In this document: positions 9,801 to 19,475 of the stretch, piece by piece | How the letters are laid out: each line of letters starts with the position of its first letter | Numbering within the stretch: the first letter of the stretch is position 1 | The notes under the pieces: model-generated | Seen by the model: the letters and a program-made list of their open reading frames with translations, nothing else | Database searches by the model: none | What the model was told of the DNA's origin: nothing | Assembly (NCBI RefSeq): GCF_900110555.1 | Contig: NZ_FOEE01000016.1 | Coordinates: 32,785 to 96,784, forward strand | Source of the DNA: Trujillonella endophytica | GTDB taxonomy: Bacteria; Actinomycetota; Actinomycetes; Mycobacteriales; Geodermatophilaceae | Length of the DNA stretch: 64,000 nucleotides | Reading direction: 5' to 3' | Position numbers and translations under genes: made by a program

Positions 9801-10156
9801 GCACCCGGACGGCGATCGAGGCGAAGGTGCTGGTCACCGAGCGGGTCCGGCCGATCCGGCTGCGCGGCGGGCAGGTCGTGCACCAGATCGGCATGCCCTA
9901 CCACTGGGCCTACAGCGGGCTGTCCACCGGCGACTCGGCCAACGACCTGCTGGGGATCGCGCTCGACGCGAACACCCACATCCAGGAGGACAAGGTCAGC
10001 ACCGCCGACATCGTCCCCGGCCGGCGCCCGCGCGGGCCGGAACTGCTGGAGTTCGTGGAGTCCTACCGGCGGCGGGCCGGCGTGGGCTCGGGGCGGGTCG
10101 GGGTGAACGGCCGCGCGCCGGTCGCGGAGGGGGACGGCGATGATCAGGTCACCTGA
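6857..10156 (+). CDS. fdnG: formate dehydrogenase alpha subunit, selenocysteine encoded by in-frame TAG
   Basis: The 1099-residue molybdopterin enzyme oxidises formate to CO2. Cys49, Cys52, Cys56 and Cys84 bind a 4Fe-4S cluster. At codon 191 the FDH-N context NQARI-U-H appears as NQARI, TAG, HSSTVPGLG. The frame is unchanged across the TAG and homology is continuous, including WTQHSVGAQ, LRGHASIQG and the C-terminal dinucleotide-binding-like domain (MPYHWAYSG). So TAG is read as selenocysteine, not stop (see the SECIS at 7441). An Asp/Glu/Gln-rich insert of about 45 residues lies near residues 345-390. No Tat signal is visible, unlike E. coli FdnG. The GTG start at 6857 begins the conserved head (TWLDAWPVFRQLTG). 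Automated calling would give two fragments, 6857-7429 and 7442-10156. Confidence 0.93.
7427..7429 (+). other. UAG selenocysteine codon (Sec191 of formate dehydrogenase)
   Basis: This amber codon stands exactly where E. coli FdnG and FdhF carry UGA-encoded selenocysteine: the preceding residues are QIENQARI and the next is His. Other genes here end in TAG (for example 450-452 and 16811-16813), so UAG is still a normal stop outside this context. The decoding tRNA and SelB are not in the window. Confidence 0.9.
7441..7459 (+). promoter_or_regulatory. bacterial SECIS hairpin
   Basis: Exactly 11 nt after the TAG, GGTGCCC (7441-7447) pairs with GGGTGCC (7453-7459), including two G-U pairs, around the apical loop GGTCT. 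In E. coli fdhF the SECIS stem also begins 11 nt after the Sec codon and its loop carries the SelB-binding GGUCU. The identical loop and spacing strongly support selenocysteine insertion at the UAG. Confidence 0.92.
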
Positions 10157-10288
10157 TCCCGGCGCTACCTCCCTCACGGTGCGCGGCGAGGGAGGACGCG
10201 CTGCGGTGAGGGAGGACGGCGCCCGGTGCGACGGCGCCCCGTGGCGCGGCGCCACGAGCGGGACCACGACCCCGGGAGGGAGGCCGGC

Positions 10289-11299
10289 ATGACCTCGATC
10301 AGCTCGGCGAGCCCGGCCTTCACCGGCAAGGACCCGCACAACCGCCTCTTCGGCCCGCTGCCCGACGTCACGGCCGAGGCCGGCTACGACGAGGACCACC
10401 CGGCGCGCGTCGGGTTCTTCACCGACACCTCGGTGTGCATCGGCTGCAAGGCCTGCGAGGTCGCCTGCAAGGAGTGGAACACGCTCCCGATGGACGACTC
10501 GCACGGCACCCGCGACGTCATCGGCCTGTCGGGGATGTCCTACGACAACACCGGCCAGCTGGGCGCGAACAGCTGGCGGCACGTGGCCTTCATCGAGCAG
10601 GTGCGCACGGTCGACCTGCCGATGCCTACCGTCGGGCGGCCCGGCGACGACCCCCGGGGCAGCGTGCTCAACGCCGAGGCGCTCACCGAGTTCGACCCGC
10701 AGACCGGGCAGAGCGGCACCGACAAGCAGGTCCGCTGGCTGATGTCGTCGGACGTCTGCAAGCACTGCACGCACGCCGGCTGCCTCGACGTCTGCCCGAC
10801 CGGAGCGCTCTTCCGCTCCGAGTTCGGCACGGTCGTCGTCCAGGGCGACATCTGCAACGGTTGCGGCTACTGCGTCTCCGCCTGCCCGTACGGCGTGATC
10901 AACCGCCGGGAGGACGACGGCCGGGTCTTCAAGTGCACGATGTGCTACGACCGGCTCACCGACGGGCTGATGCCGGCCTGCGCCACCGCCTGCCCCACCC
11001 AGTCGATCCAGTTCGGCGACCTCGACGAGCTCCAGGCCCGCGCCGACGCCCGCCTGGCCACGCTCAAGGAGCAGGGCGTGGAGACCGCGCGGCTCTACGG
11101 CCGGGACGAGGACGACGGGGTCGGCGGCAACGGCGCCTTCTTCCTGCTGCTCGACGAGCCCGAGGTGTACGGCCTGCCCCCGGATCCGGTCGTGACCACC
11201 CGCGACCTGCCGGCGATGTGGAAGGCCGCGGGCAAGGCGGCGCTGATGATCGTGGGTGTCGCCGCGACCGCGGTGTTCGGCTCGAGGCGCCCCCGATGA
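10289..11299 (+). CDS. fdnH: formate dehydrogenase beta subunit, four-cluster iron-sulfur protein
   Basis: 336 residues that would carry electrons from the alpha subunit to the membrane subunit. Four Cys clusters are visible: CIGCKACEVACKEW starting at Cys50, CKHCTHAGCLDVCP, CNGCGYCVSACPYG, and CTMCYDRLTDGLMPACATACP. This is the pattern of FdnH/FdoH-type proteins with four 4Fe-4S clusters. The C-terminus has one hydrophobic helix (AALMIVGVAATAVFG) before a basic end, like the FdnH membrane anchor. The ATG at 10289 follows a strong GGGAGGGAGG site. It is in an operon between alpha and the NrfD-like gamma. A DEDDGVGGNGAFFLLLDEPEVYGL segment is family-typical. Confidence 0.93.
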   Translation: MTSISSASPAFTGKDPHNRLFGPLPDVTAEAGYDEDHPARVGFFTDTSVCIGCKACEVACKEWNTLPMDDSHGTRDVIGLSGMSYDNTGQLGANSWRHVAFIEQVRTVDLPMPTVGRPGDDPRGSVLNAEALTEFDPQTGQSGTDKQVRWLMSSDVCKHCTHAGCLDVCPTGALFRSEFGTVVVQGDICNGCGYCVSACPYGVINRREDDGRVFKCTMCYDRLTDGLMPACATACPTQSIQFGDLDELQARADARLATLKEQGVETARLYGRDEDDGVGGNGAFFLLLDEPEVYGLPPDPVVTTRDLPAMWKAAGKAALMIVGVAATAVFGSRRPR

Positions 11300-11348
11300 C
11301 GGAGCGGGTGTGCACTTCCGCGGACGTGCACGAAGGGGAGGGGGCGCG

Positions 11349-12389
11349 GTGACCGAGGGGATCGCGACCCCGGGAGGCGGCTGGCGGCGGGCCGACGGCG
11401 GTCAGGCCGCGCAGCCCCGGACGAAGCGCCGCAAGGGTGGACGGCGGGGCGGCCGCGGCGAGATCGCCATGGTGGACGACGTCGAGTTCACCTCCTACTA
11501 CGGGCGGCCGATCCTCAAGGCCCCGGTGTGGAAGTCCCCCGACGTCCCGCTGTACCTGTTCCTCGGCGGCGCGGCGGGGTCGTCGTCCATCCTGGCGGCC
11601 CTGGCCGACGTCACCGGGCGCCCGGCGCTCACCCGGGTGGGCCGCTACGTCTCCGGCGGCGGCGCGCTGGCCTCGGTCGTCTTCCTCATCCACGACCTCG
11701 GCCGCCCGGCGCGGTTCCTGCACATGCTGCGGGTGTTCAAGCCGACCTCGCCGCTGTCGGTGGGCACCTACATCCTCGCGCCGTTCAGCGCCGCGGCCTC
11801 GACGACCGCGGCCGTGGAGCTGCTGGGGTGGTTCCCGGGGCTGAAGCGCTTCGGCGGGGTGGTGGCCGCGCTGTTCGGCGGGCCGCTGGCGACCTACACC
11901 GGCGTCCTGCTGGCCAACACCGCCGTCCCGACCTGGCACGCGGCGCACACCCAGCTACCGTTCGTGTTCGGGGCCTCGGGCATGGCGGCCGGCGGCGGCC
12001 TCTGCATGGTGTTCACCCCGCTCGCCGAGTCCGAGCCGGCTCGGCGGATGGCGATCGCGGGAGCGGCGATCGAACTGGCCGTCGTCCGCCGGGTGGAGGG
12101 CAGCGACTCGATCGTCGCCGAGCCCTACCACCTGGGCCGGCCGGGCGTGCTGATGCGGGCGGCCAGGGCGTGCACCGCCTCGGGGCTGGGGCTGGCCCTG
12201 CTGGGCGGCCGCACCCGTGCCGGCGCCGTCGGCTCGGGGCTGCTGCTGGCGGCGGGCTCGCTGCTGACCCGGTTCGGCGTCTTCGAGGCGGGTGTGGCCA
12301 GCGCGAAGGACCCGAAGTACGTCGTCGTCCCGCAGCGGGAGCGGTTGGCGGCGCGGGCGCACGAGCACGCCTCGACGATCACCCGCTGA
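11349..12389 (+). CDS. nrfD: NrfD/PsrC-type membrane subunit of formate dehydrogenase
   Basis: 346 residues, with a basic N-terminus of about 45 residues and then roughly eight hydrophobic segments. The family motif FLGGAAGSSSILAA and the LIHDLGRPARFLHMLRVFKPTSPLSVG block are typical of NrfD/PsrC quinone-site subunits, not of the cytochrome b556 FdnI. It is therefore the quinone-reactive anchor and no haem ligand set is expected. The GTG at 11349 follows AAGGGGAGGGGG. It lies 49 bp after the beta gene and closes the operon. Inferred role: passing formate electrons to menaquinone. Confidence 0.88.
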   Translation: MTEGIATPGGGWRRADGGQAAQPRTKRRKGGRRGGRGEIAMVDDVEFTSYYGRPILKAPVWKSPDVPLYLFLGGAAGSSSILAALADVTGRPALTRVGRYVSGGGALASVVFLIHDLGRPARFLHMLRVFKPTSPLSVGTYILAPFSAAASTTAAVELLGWFPGLKRFGGVVAALFGGPLATYTGVLLANTAVPTWHAAHTQLPFVFGASGMAAGGGLCMVFTPLAESEPARRMAIAGAAIELAVVRRVEGSDSIVAEPYHLGRPGVLMRAARACTASGLGLALLGGRTRAGAVGSGLLLAAGSLLTRFGVFEAGVASAKDPKYVVVPQRERLAARAHEHASTITR

Positions 12390-12392
12390 CGG

Positions 12393-12433
12393 GCAATTCC
12401 GCGCTTCCGCACCGTGCAGAAGCGCGGAATCGC
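12393..12433. terminator. 41-bp near-perfect palindrome between convergent operons
   Basis: Two 20-base arms flank a single central C, with ATTCCGCGCTTC/GAAGCGCGGAAT as perfect inner arms. The two imperfect positions are A-C/C-A on the plus strand but become G-U pairs in a minus-strand transcript, so the hairpin is best suited to ending the leftward sugar-nucleotide genes. No U-tract is present. It probably acts as a bidirectional terminator and could also be a dispersed palindromic repeat. Confidence 0.65.
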
Positions 12434-12449
12434 ACGGGGGGCAGCCGGG

Positions 12450-13430
12450 TCAGGCGACCCCGCCGAGCTCCGCGACGTCGGTGTCCACCATCGCCTCGAC
12501 CATCTCCCGGAAGCCGACCGTCGGCGCCCAGCCGAGCAACTCCCGCAGCCGGGTGGCGTCGCCGGTGAGCACGGCCGAGTCGGTGGGGCGCAGCAGCGCT
12601 GCGTCGGAGCTGACGTAGCGCTCCCAGTCGTCGATGCCGACCCGCGCGAACGCGGCCGCGACGAGGTCGGTGAGGCTGTGCGCCTCGCCGGTGGCGACGA
12701 CGTAGTCGCGGGGCTCGTCGGCCTCCGCGGCCAGCAGCATCGCCCGGGTGTAGTCCGGCGCCCAGCCCCAGTCGCGGCAGACGTCGAGGTTGCCCAGCGT
12801 CAGGTCCCCCGCGCGGCCGGCGGCGATGGCCGCGACGCCGGCGGTGATGCGTCGGGTGACGAATCGGTGCGGACGCCGGGGTGACTCGTGGTTCAGCAGG
12901 ATCAGCGAGCTGCAGTGCACTCCCTGCGTCCGGTACATGCCCACCATCTGGTGGCCCAGGGCCTTCGCGGCGCCGTACGGGTTGACCGGGCTCACCGGCG
13001 TGGTCTCGTCGATCGTGCCCCCGCCACCGGCGAAGCTCTCGCCGCTGGAGGCCTGGATGAACCGGATGGGGCGCTCGCCGCGGTTCTGCCGTCCGCGCAG
13101 GTACTCCAGGACGCCGATCACCGGCCGCGCGTTGGTGTCGAACGTCGTCATCGGGTCGGTCCAGGAGGCCGCGACGCTCGACAGCCCGCCCAGGTTGAAC
13201 AGCCAGTCCGGGGCGACGTCGTCGATCACGCGGACGAGCGCGGTGACGTCGCGCAGGTCGGCGCGGTGCAGCCGCAGCCGCGAGCCGACGGCGGCCAGGT
13301 GCGGCAGCTCCCCGGCACGCGAGAGCTCGCCGCGGCAGACGCCGTGCACCTCGTGACCGGCAGCGACGAGCTGCTCGACCAGATAGCCGCCGTCCTGACC
13401 GGTCACGCCGGTCACCAGGGCGGTGCCCAC
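12450..13430 (-). CDS. GDP-mannose 4,6-dehydratase-family NAD(P)-dependent SDR (second copy)
   Basis: 326 residues of the extended SDR fold. The N-terminal [12 protein letters not shown] is the Rossmann motif typical of GDP-mannose 4,6-dehydratases. QASSGESF supplies the Ser/Glu pair, and NPYGAAKALGHQM has the Tyr-x3-Lys. NHESPRRPHRFVTRRIT and GNLDVCRDWGWAPDYTRAM match the substrate-binding blocks of GMD. It is identical in length to its neighbour but clearly divergent, so it may act on a different or downstream GDP-sugar. The GTG at 13430 lies 17 bp after the upstream gene, so the two form an operon. Which GDP-6-deoxyhexose results is not clear, because no reductase/epimerase is adjacent. 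Confidence 0.78.
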   Translation of the reverse strand: MGTALVTGVTGQDGGYLVEQLVAAGHEVHGVCRGELSRAGELPHLAAVGSRLRLHRADLRDVTALVRVIDDVAPDWLFNLGGLSSVAASWTDPMTTFDTNARPVIGVLEYLRGRQNRGERPIRFIQASSGESFAGGGGTIDETTPVSPVNPYGAAKALGHQMVGMYRTQGVHCSSLILLNHESPRRPHRFVTRRITAGVAAIAAGRAGDLTLGNLDVCRDWGWAPDYTRAMLLAAEADEPRDYVVATGEAHSLTDLVAAAFARVGIDDWERYVSSDAALLRPTDSAVLTGDATRLRELLGWAPTVGFREMVEAMVDTDVAELGGVA

Positions 13431-13447
13431 GTCAGTCCGCCCCCACG

Positions 13448-14428
<981 letters not shown>

Positions 14429-14620
14429 GCGGCACCTTCCGTCGATCGGCGCACGTCCGGCCGTGCGTCCCGAGGAGACTAGTGGGACAGGACGTGCACT
14501 CCCGCCCTCGGGCGGGGCCCGACACCCATCAGAGCGACGTGGCGCACGTCTCGCGTGGGTATCGTGCGAGGTCGCGCGACCGCAGCCGGCGTCCACTGGT
14601 ACTCGGGGGTTCCCTCGCCG

Positions 14621-16813
14621 ATGGCGACAGACACACGCGCGGCCCTTCCGGCCGCGGTGCCGTCGGGTCCCCCCGCGTCCGCGTTACCGCGCGACGGGGC
14701 CTCCCACGTCCGCGGGGACATCGAGGGGCTGCGGGCGGTCGCCGTCCTCCTGGTGATCGGCGACCACCTGCTGGGCTGGCCGCACGGCGGCTTCGTCGGC
14801 GTCGACGTCTTCTTCGTGATCTCCGGCTTCCTGATCACCGGGCTGCTGCTGCGGGAGCACCGCACCTCGGGGCGGATCTCGTTCGTCGACTTCTACAAGC
14901 GCCGCATCCGGCGGATCCTCCCGGCGTCGCTGCTGGTGCTCGTCGCCACCGTGGTCGCCGCGCACGCCGTCTTCTTCGGCAGCCGGGCGCGCACCACCTC
15001 CGACGACGCGCTGTGGTCGCTGCTGTTCGCCGGCAACTGGCGGTTCGCCCTCAACGGGACCGACTACCTGCAGGCCGGTGGCCCGCTCTCGCCGCTGCAG
15101 CACTACTGGTCGCTCGCGGTCGAGGAGCAGTTCTACGTCGTCTGGCCCGTCGTCCTGGCGGTGGTCCTGGGCATCGCGGGGTGGCGCCGCAAGCACGGCC
15201 CCAAGGGCCTGGTGGGGATCGCCGTCGTCGCGGTCGGAGTCGTCGTCGGCGGGTACGCGTGGGCGCTGCACGAGACGACCACCGACCCGACGTGGGCCTA
15301 CTTCTCCACGTTCTCCCGCGCGTGGGAGCTCGGGTTGGGCGCGCTGCTGGCCGTGGCGGTGCCCGCGGTCGCCCGCATCCCCGCACGGCTGCGCCCGCTG
15401 CTCGGCTGGGTGGGGCTGGCCGGGATCGTCGCCAGCGCGTTCGTCATCGGCCCGGACACGCCGTTCCCCGCGCCCGGCGCCCTGCTGCCCGTGCTCAGCA
15501 CCGGCCTCGTGATCGCCGCCGGCACGGGCGGTCCGTCGCACGTCCTCGCGCTCGACAACCCGCTCGCCCGCTACCTCGGCGCGCTGTCCTACTCGCTGTA
15601 CCTCTGGCACTTCCCGGCGATCGTCGTGCTGGCGGTGCTGCTGCCGGTCGACGGCACCTACTACGCGCTGGTGGCCGCCCTCACCGTGGTGGTCTCGATG
15701 GCCAGCTACCACCTGGTCGAGCAGCCGATCCGCCGGTCGGACTGGCTGCGGCCCGGGGTGGTGCGCAAGCGGGAGCGCCGCGTCGCGCTGATCGGCGGCT
15801 GGGTGGCCACCGCGGCGGCCGCGGCGCTGACCGTCGTCCTCGTCGTCCTCCCGGCGACCGGGTCGGGCTGGCCGTGGGCGTCGGCGAGCGAGCCGGCGGC
15901 GGCACCCCCGCCCGTCTCGGTCGACGATCCGCTGCCGGCCGCGCCGTCGGTGGACCACGCCGCCGTCCTGGCGGGCGAGATCTCGGCCGCCGTCACGACG
16001 CCGGAGTGGCCCGAGCTCGTGCCGGGGCTGGACTCCACGTCGGAGGAGGTCTACGTCCCGGAGTGGGTGGTGGACGACTGCCTCAACATCCGGTCCGCGG
16101 CCGACGCCGCCGGCTGCGTGTACGGCGATCCGGCCGCCGAGCGGACCGCCGTCCTGCTCGGTGACTCCGTCAGCATCAGTTGGATGCCGGGCATCCGGCG
16201 CGCGCTGGAGTCCGATGGCTGGCAGATCCGGGTGCTCACGCTCGGCCAGTGCCCGCAGGCGATGGTGCCGACGGAGATGGACCGCGGCGACCCGGCGTTC
16301 CCCGAGTACTGCTCGGCGCACCAGGAGTGGGCGCTGGCGCAGGTGCAGGAGCTCCGGCCGGACCTCGTGATCATGTCCTCGGCGGCCAACTCGATCGGGC
16401 GGATGGTCTCCGAGGCCGAGGGGGACGCGGCGCTGGCCGAGTGGCGCGACGGGCTCATCGCGACGATGACCGCGCTCGACGGTTTGCAGGCGCGGTTCGT
16501 GCTGCTCGGTTCCCCGCCGCCGGGGTTGAACATCCAGACGTGCGCGACGCGCTTCAACACCCCGCAGGACTGCCTGAGCACGATCGCCGACGACGTGACC
16601 GACTTCCTCGAGAACGAGGCCGACACCGTCCGGGCGTTCCGGGGCACGACGCTGCAGGCCAGCTACGTGGACACCCGGTCGTGGTTCTGCGACGCGCAGG
16701 AGCAGTGCCCGCTGTTCGTCGGGACGACGCCGGTGTTCGCCGACGGCACCCACATGACGGCCGCGTACTCCGCGCGGCTGGCCCCGGTGCTCGCGCCCGT
16801 GCTGGCGGGGTAG
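14621..16813 (+). CDS. OafA-type membrane acyltransferase fused to SGNH domain
   Basis: 730 residues. The N-terminal acyltransferase-3 domain (about residues 25-385, ten or so membrane segments) has [15 protein letters not shown], the catalytic-type [43 protein letters not shown] and [17 protein letters not shown] Pro/Ala-rich linker leads to a C-terminal SGNH domain: [12 protein letters not shown] (block I), SSAANSIGR, and a terminal DGTHMT that gives the Asp/His. Such proteins O-acetylate surface glycans. The chosen ATG at 14621 begins just before the conserved head, though upstream codons are open to 14555. A paralogue lies at 56014. Confidence 0.9.
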   Translation: MATDTRAALPAAVPSGPPASALPRDGASHVRGDIEGLRAVAVLLVIGDHLLGWPHGGFVGVDVFFVISGFLITGLLLREHRTSGRISFVDFYKRRIRRILPASLLVLVATVVAAHAVFFGSRARTTSDDALWSLLFAGNWRFALNGTDYLQAGGPLSPLQHYWSLAVEEQFYVVWPVVLAVVLGIAGWRRKHGPKGLVGIAVVAVGVVVGGYAWALHETTTDPTWAYFSTFSRAWELGLGALLAVAVPAVARIPARLRPLLGWVGLAGIVASAFVIGPDTPFPAPGALLPVLSTGLVIAAGTGGPSHVLALDNPLARYLGALSYSLYLWHFPAIVVLAVLLPVDGTYYALVAALTVVVSMASYHLVEQPIRRSDWLRPGVVRKRERRVALIGGWVATAAAAALTVVLVVLPATGSGWPWASASEPAAAPPPVSVDDPLPAAPSVDHAAVLAGEISAAVTTPEWPELVPGLDSTSEEVYVPEWVVDDCLNIRSAADAAGCVYGDPAAERTAVLLGDSVSISWMPGIRRALESDGWQIRVLTLGQCPQAMVPTEMDRGDPAFPEYCSAHQEWALAQVQELRPDLVIMSSAANSIGRMVSEAEGDAALAEWRDGLIATMTALDGLQARFVLLGSPPPGLNIQTCATRFNTPQDCLSTIADDVTDFLENEADTVRAFRGTTLQASYVDTRSWFCDAQEQCPLFVGTTPVFADGTHMTAAYSARLAPVLAPVLAG

Positions 16814-16832
16814 GCGCGAGTCCTCGCCCCTT

Positions 16833-16895
16833 GTTGATCATCGGCAGGTGGTCGCCCGCCACGCCGGTGGGGGCAGCCACCTGCCGATGATCGAC
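16833..16895. terminator. 19-bp-stem inverted repeat between convergent genes
   Basis: GTTGATCATCGGCAGGTGG (16833-16851) is complementary to 16877-16895 except for one position, which is a U-G pair in the plus transcript. The loop is 25 nt. It sits 20 bp after the acyltransferase stop and 23 bp before the end of the convergent GH3 gene, so it is a likely bidirectional terminator. The long arms suggest it could also belong to a dispersed repeat family. Confidence 0.6.
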
Positions 16896-16917
16896 GCATC
16901 CGCCGGGACCGCAGGCC

Positions 16918-18186
16918 TCAGGCCAGCAGGCCGCCGGTGACCTTCGCGCGGAGAGCGGTGCGGACTGCGGCGTCGACCTGCGCGGCGAAGGCCGGATCGG
17001 CGTCGGCGCGGGCCAGCACGGCGTCCATCATCGCGGGCAGCACGGCGGGCGTGACGGTGAGGACCAGCGTGCCGCCGGCGGCGAGGAAGCGGACGGCGCG
17101 CTCGCCGGGCGGGATGTCCTGCACGGCCCGCGCGGCGCCGAGGTCGTCGGAGATGACGACGCCGGCGAACCCGAGCTCCCCGCGCAGCAGGTCGGTGACG
17201 ACGACGGGGGAGAAGGCGGCCGGCGCGTCGGGGTCGATCAGCGCGTAGGTCGCCGAGCTCGTCATGACGAACGGCGCCGCGGGCGAGGCGGCCAGGGTGC
17301 CGAACACGGCCACCTGCTCGTCGTCGCGGGTGGTCACGGTGTCGACGACCCCGGCGCTGTCGTCGGTGTTGCCGACCACCCGGCCCAGGCCGGGGAAGTG
17401 CTTCACGGTCGCGGTGACCCCGTGCGCGGCGAGCCCGTCGAGGACGGCGCCGGCGGCGGGGACGACGGCGGCCGCGGTCGCGCCGTACTGCCGGCCGAAG
17501 GCGCCGATCGGTTCGTTGCGGCGCTCGCTGCCGGCGGGGACGACGTCGGCCACGGGGGCGAGGTCGAGGGTGATGCCGGCCGCGGCGAGGGAGGCGCCGA
17601 GACCGTCACCGAGCTGGGCGAGCTGGTCGGGCGGCAGCGCCCCCTGCTCGACGGCCGGCGGGAGGTCCGCGAAGCCGGGCCCCGACAGCGTCTGCACCGC
17701 GCCGCCCTCCTGGTCGACGGCGACCCACGCGCGCAGGCCGGGGGTCAGGGCCGCCCACGCGGCGGTGACGGCGGCGAGGTCGGTCGCGGCGGCGGCGCTG
17801 CGGCCGCGTAGGAACACCCCGCCGACGCCGGTGTCGCGGATGAACGCCGTCCCGGCGTCCGAGGGGTCGGCCGCGGGCACGCCGACGACGAACAGTTGGG
17901 CGACCTGGCGGCGCCGGTCCATGCCGGCCAGGACCGCGTCCAGCTGCGCCTCGAGCAGGGCCGCGGGGTCGGGGGCGGCGCTCGTCGTCGGGGAGGAGCT
18001 CGTCGGGCCCGACGACGGCGACGCGGAGCGCGGCTCCGACCCGCCGCAAGCGGCGAGGACCAGCAGCAGGAGGACGGTCAGCGCGGCCGCGAGCCGGCGG
18101 GGGAGCAGGACCCGGCGGCCGGGAGCGGTTCCTCCGCGGAAGGGCACGGCGTCCACTCTGCGCGCCGAGGGGGCGGTCGCGGTCAC
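16918..18186 (-). CDS. GH3 beta-N-acetylhexosaminidase-like lipoprotein (NagZ/LpqI type)
   Basis: About 422 residues. An Arg-rich start precedes a hydrophobic stretch ending in the lipobox LAACGG, then a Ser/Thr/Pro linker, then a GH3 barrel. Barrel motifs are VAVDQEGGAVQTL, ITLDLAPVADVV, TVKHFPGLGRVVGNT and GVVISDDLGAA, whose Asp is the expected nucleophile. In canonical NagZ the loop after KHFPG carries Asp-Ser-His as acid/base dyad; here the corresponding stretch reads NTDDSAG, so the His is not evident. It is probably an outer-surface muropeptide N-acetylglucosaminidase like mycobacterial LpqI. The start is uncertain: GTG 18186 or GTG 18156. Confidence 0.8.
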   Translation of the reverse strand: MTATAPSARRVDAVPFRGGTAPGRRVLLPRRLAAALTVLLLLVLAACGGSEPRSASPSSGPTSSSPTTSAAPDPAALLEAQLDAVLAGMDRRRQVAQLFVVGVPAADPSDAGTAFIRDTGVGGVFLRGRSAAAATDLAAVTAAWAALTPGLRAWVAVDQEGGAVQTLSGPGFADLPPAVEQGALPPDQLAQLGDGLGASLAAAGITLDLAPVADVVPAGSERRNEPIGAFGRQYGATAAAVVPAAGAVLDGLAAHGVTATVKHFPGLGRVVGNTDDSAGVVDTVTTRDDEQVAVFGTLAASPAAPFVMTSSATYALIDPDAPAAFSPVVVTDLLRGELGFAGVVISDDLGAARAVQDIPPGERAVRFLAAGGTLVLTVTPAVLPAMMDAVLARADADPAFAAQVDAAVRTALRAKVTGGLLA

Positions 18187-18372
18187 CCCGCCCGGCGTGT
18201 CGTGCTCTGCCCACCCGGGGAGGCAGAGCACGAGGGGCGCCGGTCGTCAGCAGGGCCGCGTTGGTGGAGGGTCCATGACGATGGGGCCCACGCGTCACAC
18301 CGTGCACAACCCGCTGGTCGAGGCGGTGCCGTCTCGCTACCGTCCATCCCCTGCCGTGGAGGGGGGCTGGCG

Positions 18373-18501
18373 ATGGGTGAGCAGCAGGTGCAGCAGCGCG
18401 CGACACGGATGCGCACGATCGTCTCGCTGGGGTTGTGGCTGCTCGCGGCCGGCGCGGCCGCCGTCGTCGGCCTGGATCCGGACGGCATCGCCCACTCCTG
18501 A
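18373..18501 (+). CDS. small single-pass membrane protein (42 aa)
   Basis: The ATG follows a strong GGAGGGGGG site at a good distance. The product has a polar, Gln-rich head, one hydrophobic helix (TIVSLGLWLLAAGAAAVVGL) and a short DPDGIAHS tail. Codon choice is GC3-rich like neighbouring genes. No family is recognised. It lies alone between the divergent GH3 gene and an SGNH-like gene. Confidence 0.5.
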   Translation: MGEQQVQQRATRMRTIVSLGLWLLAAGAAAVVGLDPDGIAHS

Positions 18502-18674
18502 CGCGGACGGCGAGGCCGCGTCCGGATCACTCCTCGACGTCGGTTACGCGCGTCGGAGGAGGGATCCCGGAAGCGGAACAGCAGCGCGGGCGCCTCGCGG
18601 CGGACGCGGACAGACCCGGCCCGCTGGTGGGAGCCGACGGGTGGGGGCGCGGCCGCACGAGGTAACTTCCGCCC

Positions 18675-19448
18675 ATGGCGCGGGGCGACCACTGGTGGAA
18701 CGAGCCGCCCTGGTGGGCCTGGGCCACGATGGCCGTCGGCCTGGCGGCGATCCTGGTGATGCTGCCGTTCGCGCTGGACCGGGAGTCGCCGGAGGCCGAC
18801 CCGTCCACCCGGGCCGCGCTCCCGACCACGGCGCCCGCAACGCAATCCGGCAGCGCGGCCACGAGCGCTGAGCCCCGCGACGGCGACGCGCCCCGGGTCC
18901 TGGTCGTCGGGGACGTCGACACGGCCGGCTTCGCGGCCGGCAGCGTCGGCTGGCCCGCCGTGCTCGAGCGGCGCCTGCCGGACGCGGAGTTCACCGTCGC
19001 GACCACCGGTGACGCCGGCTACGTGACCATCGGGACCGAGGACGACGCCACCATCCCCGACCTCGTGGCGGCGGCGGACCTGAGCGAGGTCGACGTCGTG
19101 CTGATCTTCGACAGCCGGTTCGACGCCGCGGGCATCGCCGACCGGGTGGAGTTCGCGATCGGCGTGACCATCGGTGCGATCGCCGAGCAGGCGCCGGGAG
19201 CCGAGCTCGTCGTCGTCGGCCCGCCGTGGCCCGACGACGCCCCGCCCGCGGGCGTCCGCAACAACCGCAACGTGCTCCGCCTGGCCGCGGAGACGGCGGG
19301 GGTGACGTTCGTCGACCCGATCGCCGAGGGCTGGCTGGCCGACGCGCCGCAGCTGGTCGGCCCCGACGGCGAGCACCTCACCGCCGAGGCGGACGCCTAC
19401 CTCGCCGACCGCTTCGAGCCGCTGCTCCGCCAGGCCCTCGCCGCCTGA
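18675..19448 (+). CDS. SGNH-hydrolase-like membrane-anchored protein, nucleophile Ser not evident
   Basis: 257 residues: a Trp-rich head, one membrane helix at about residues 15-35, a Ser/Thr/Ala linker and an SGNH-fold domain. Block I reads LVVGDVDTAGFA, where active enzymes have Gly-Asp-Ser, so the nucleophilic Ser seems replaced. GYVTIGT, IFDSRFDAAG and the C-terminal GPDGEHLTAEA (Asp-x2-His) otherwise follow the fold. It may be an inactive glycan-binding relative. The next gene, 27 bp on, encodes a canonical SGNH protein, so the two may be co-transcribed and descend from a duplication. Confidence 0.65.
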   Translation: MARGDHWWNEPPWWAWATMAVGLAAILVMLPFALDRESPEADPSTRAALPTTAPATQSGSAATSAEPRDGDAPRVLVVGDVDTAGFAAGSVGWPAVLERRLPDAEFTVATTGDAGYVTIGTEDDATIPDLVAAADLSEVDVVLIFDSRFDAAGIADRVEFAIGVTIGAIAEQAPGAELVVVGPPWPDDAPPAGVRNNRNVLRLAAETAGVTFVDPIAEGWLADAPQLVGPDGEHLTAEADAYLADRFEPLLRQALAA

Positions 19449-19475
19449 CCGTCCGCGAACCTCGAGTCACGTACC

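Noticed and set aside
6857..10156. Formate dehydrogenase alpha as a pseudogene or two separate genes
   Set aside because: The frame does not shift, homology is continuous, and the only interruption is at the selenocysteine site with a matching SECIS hairpin.
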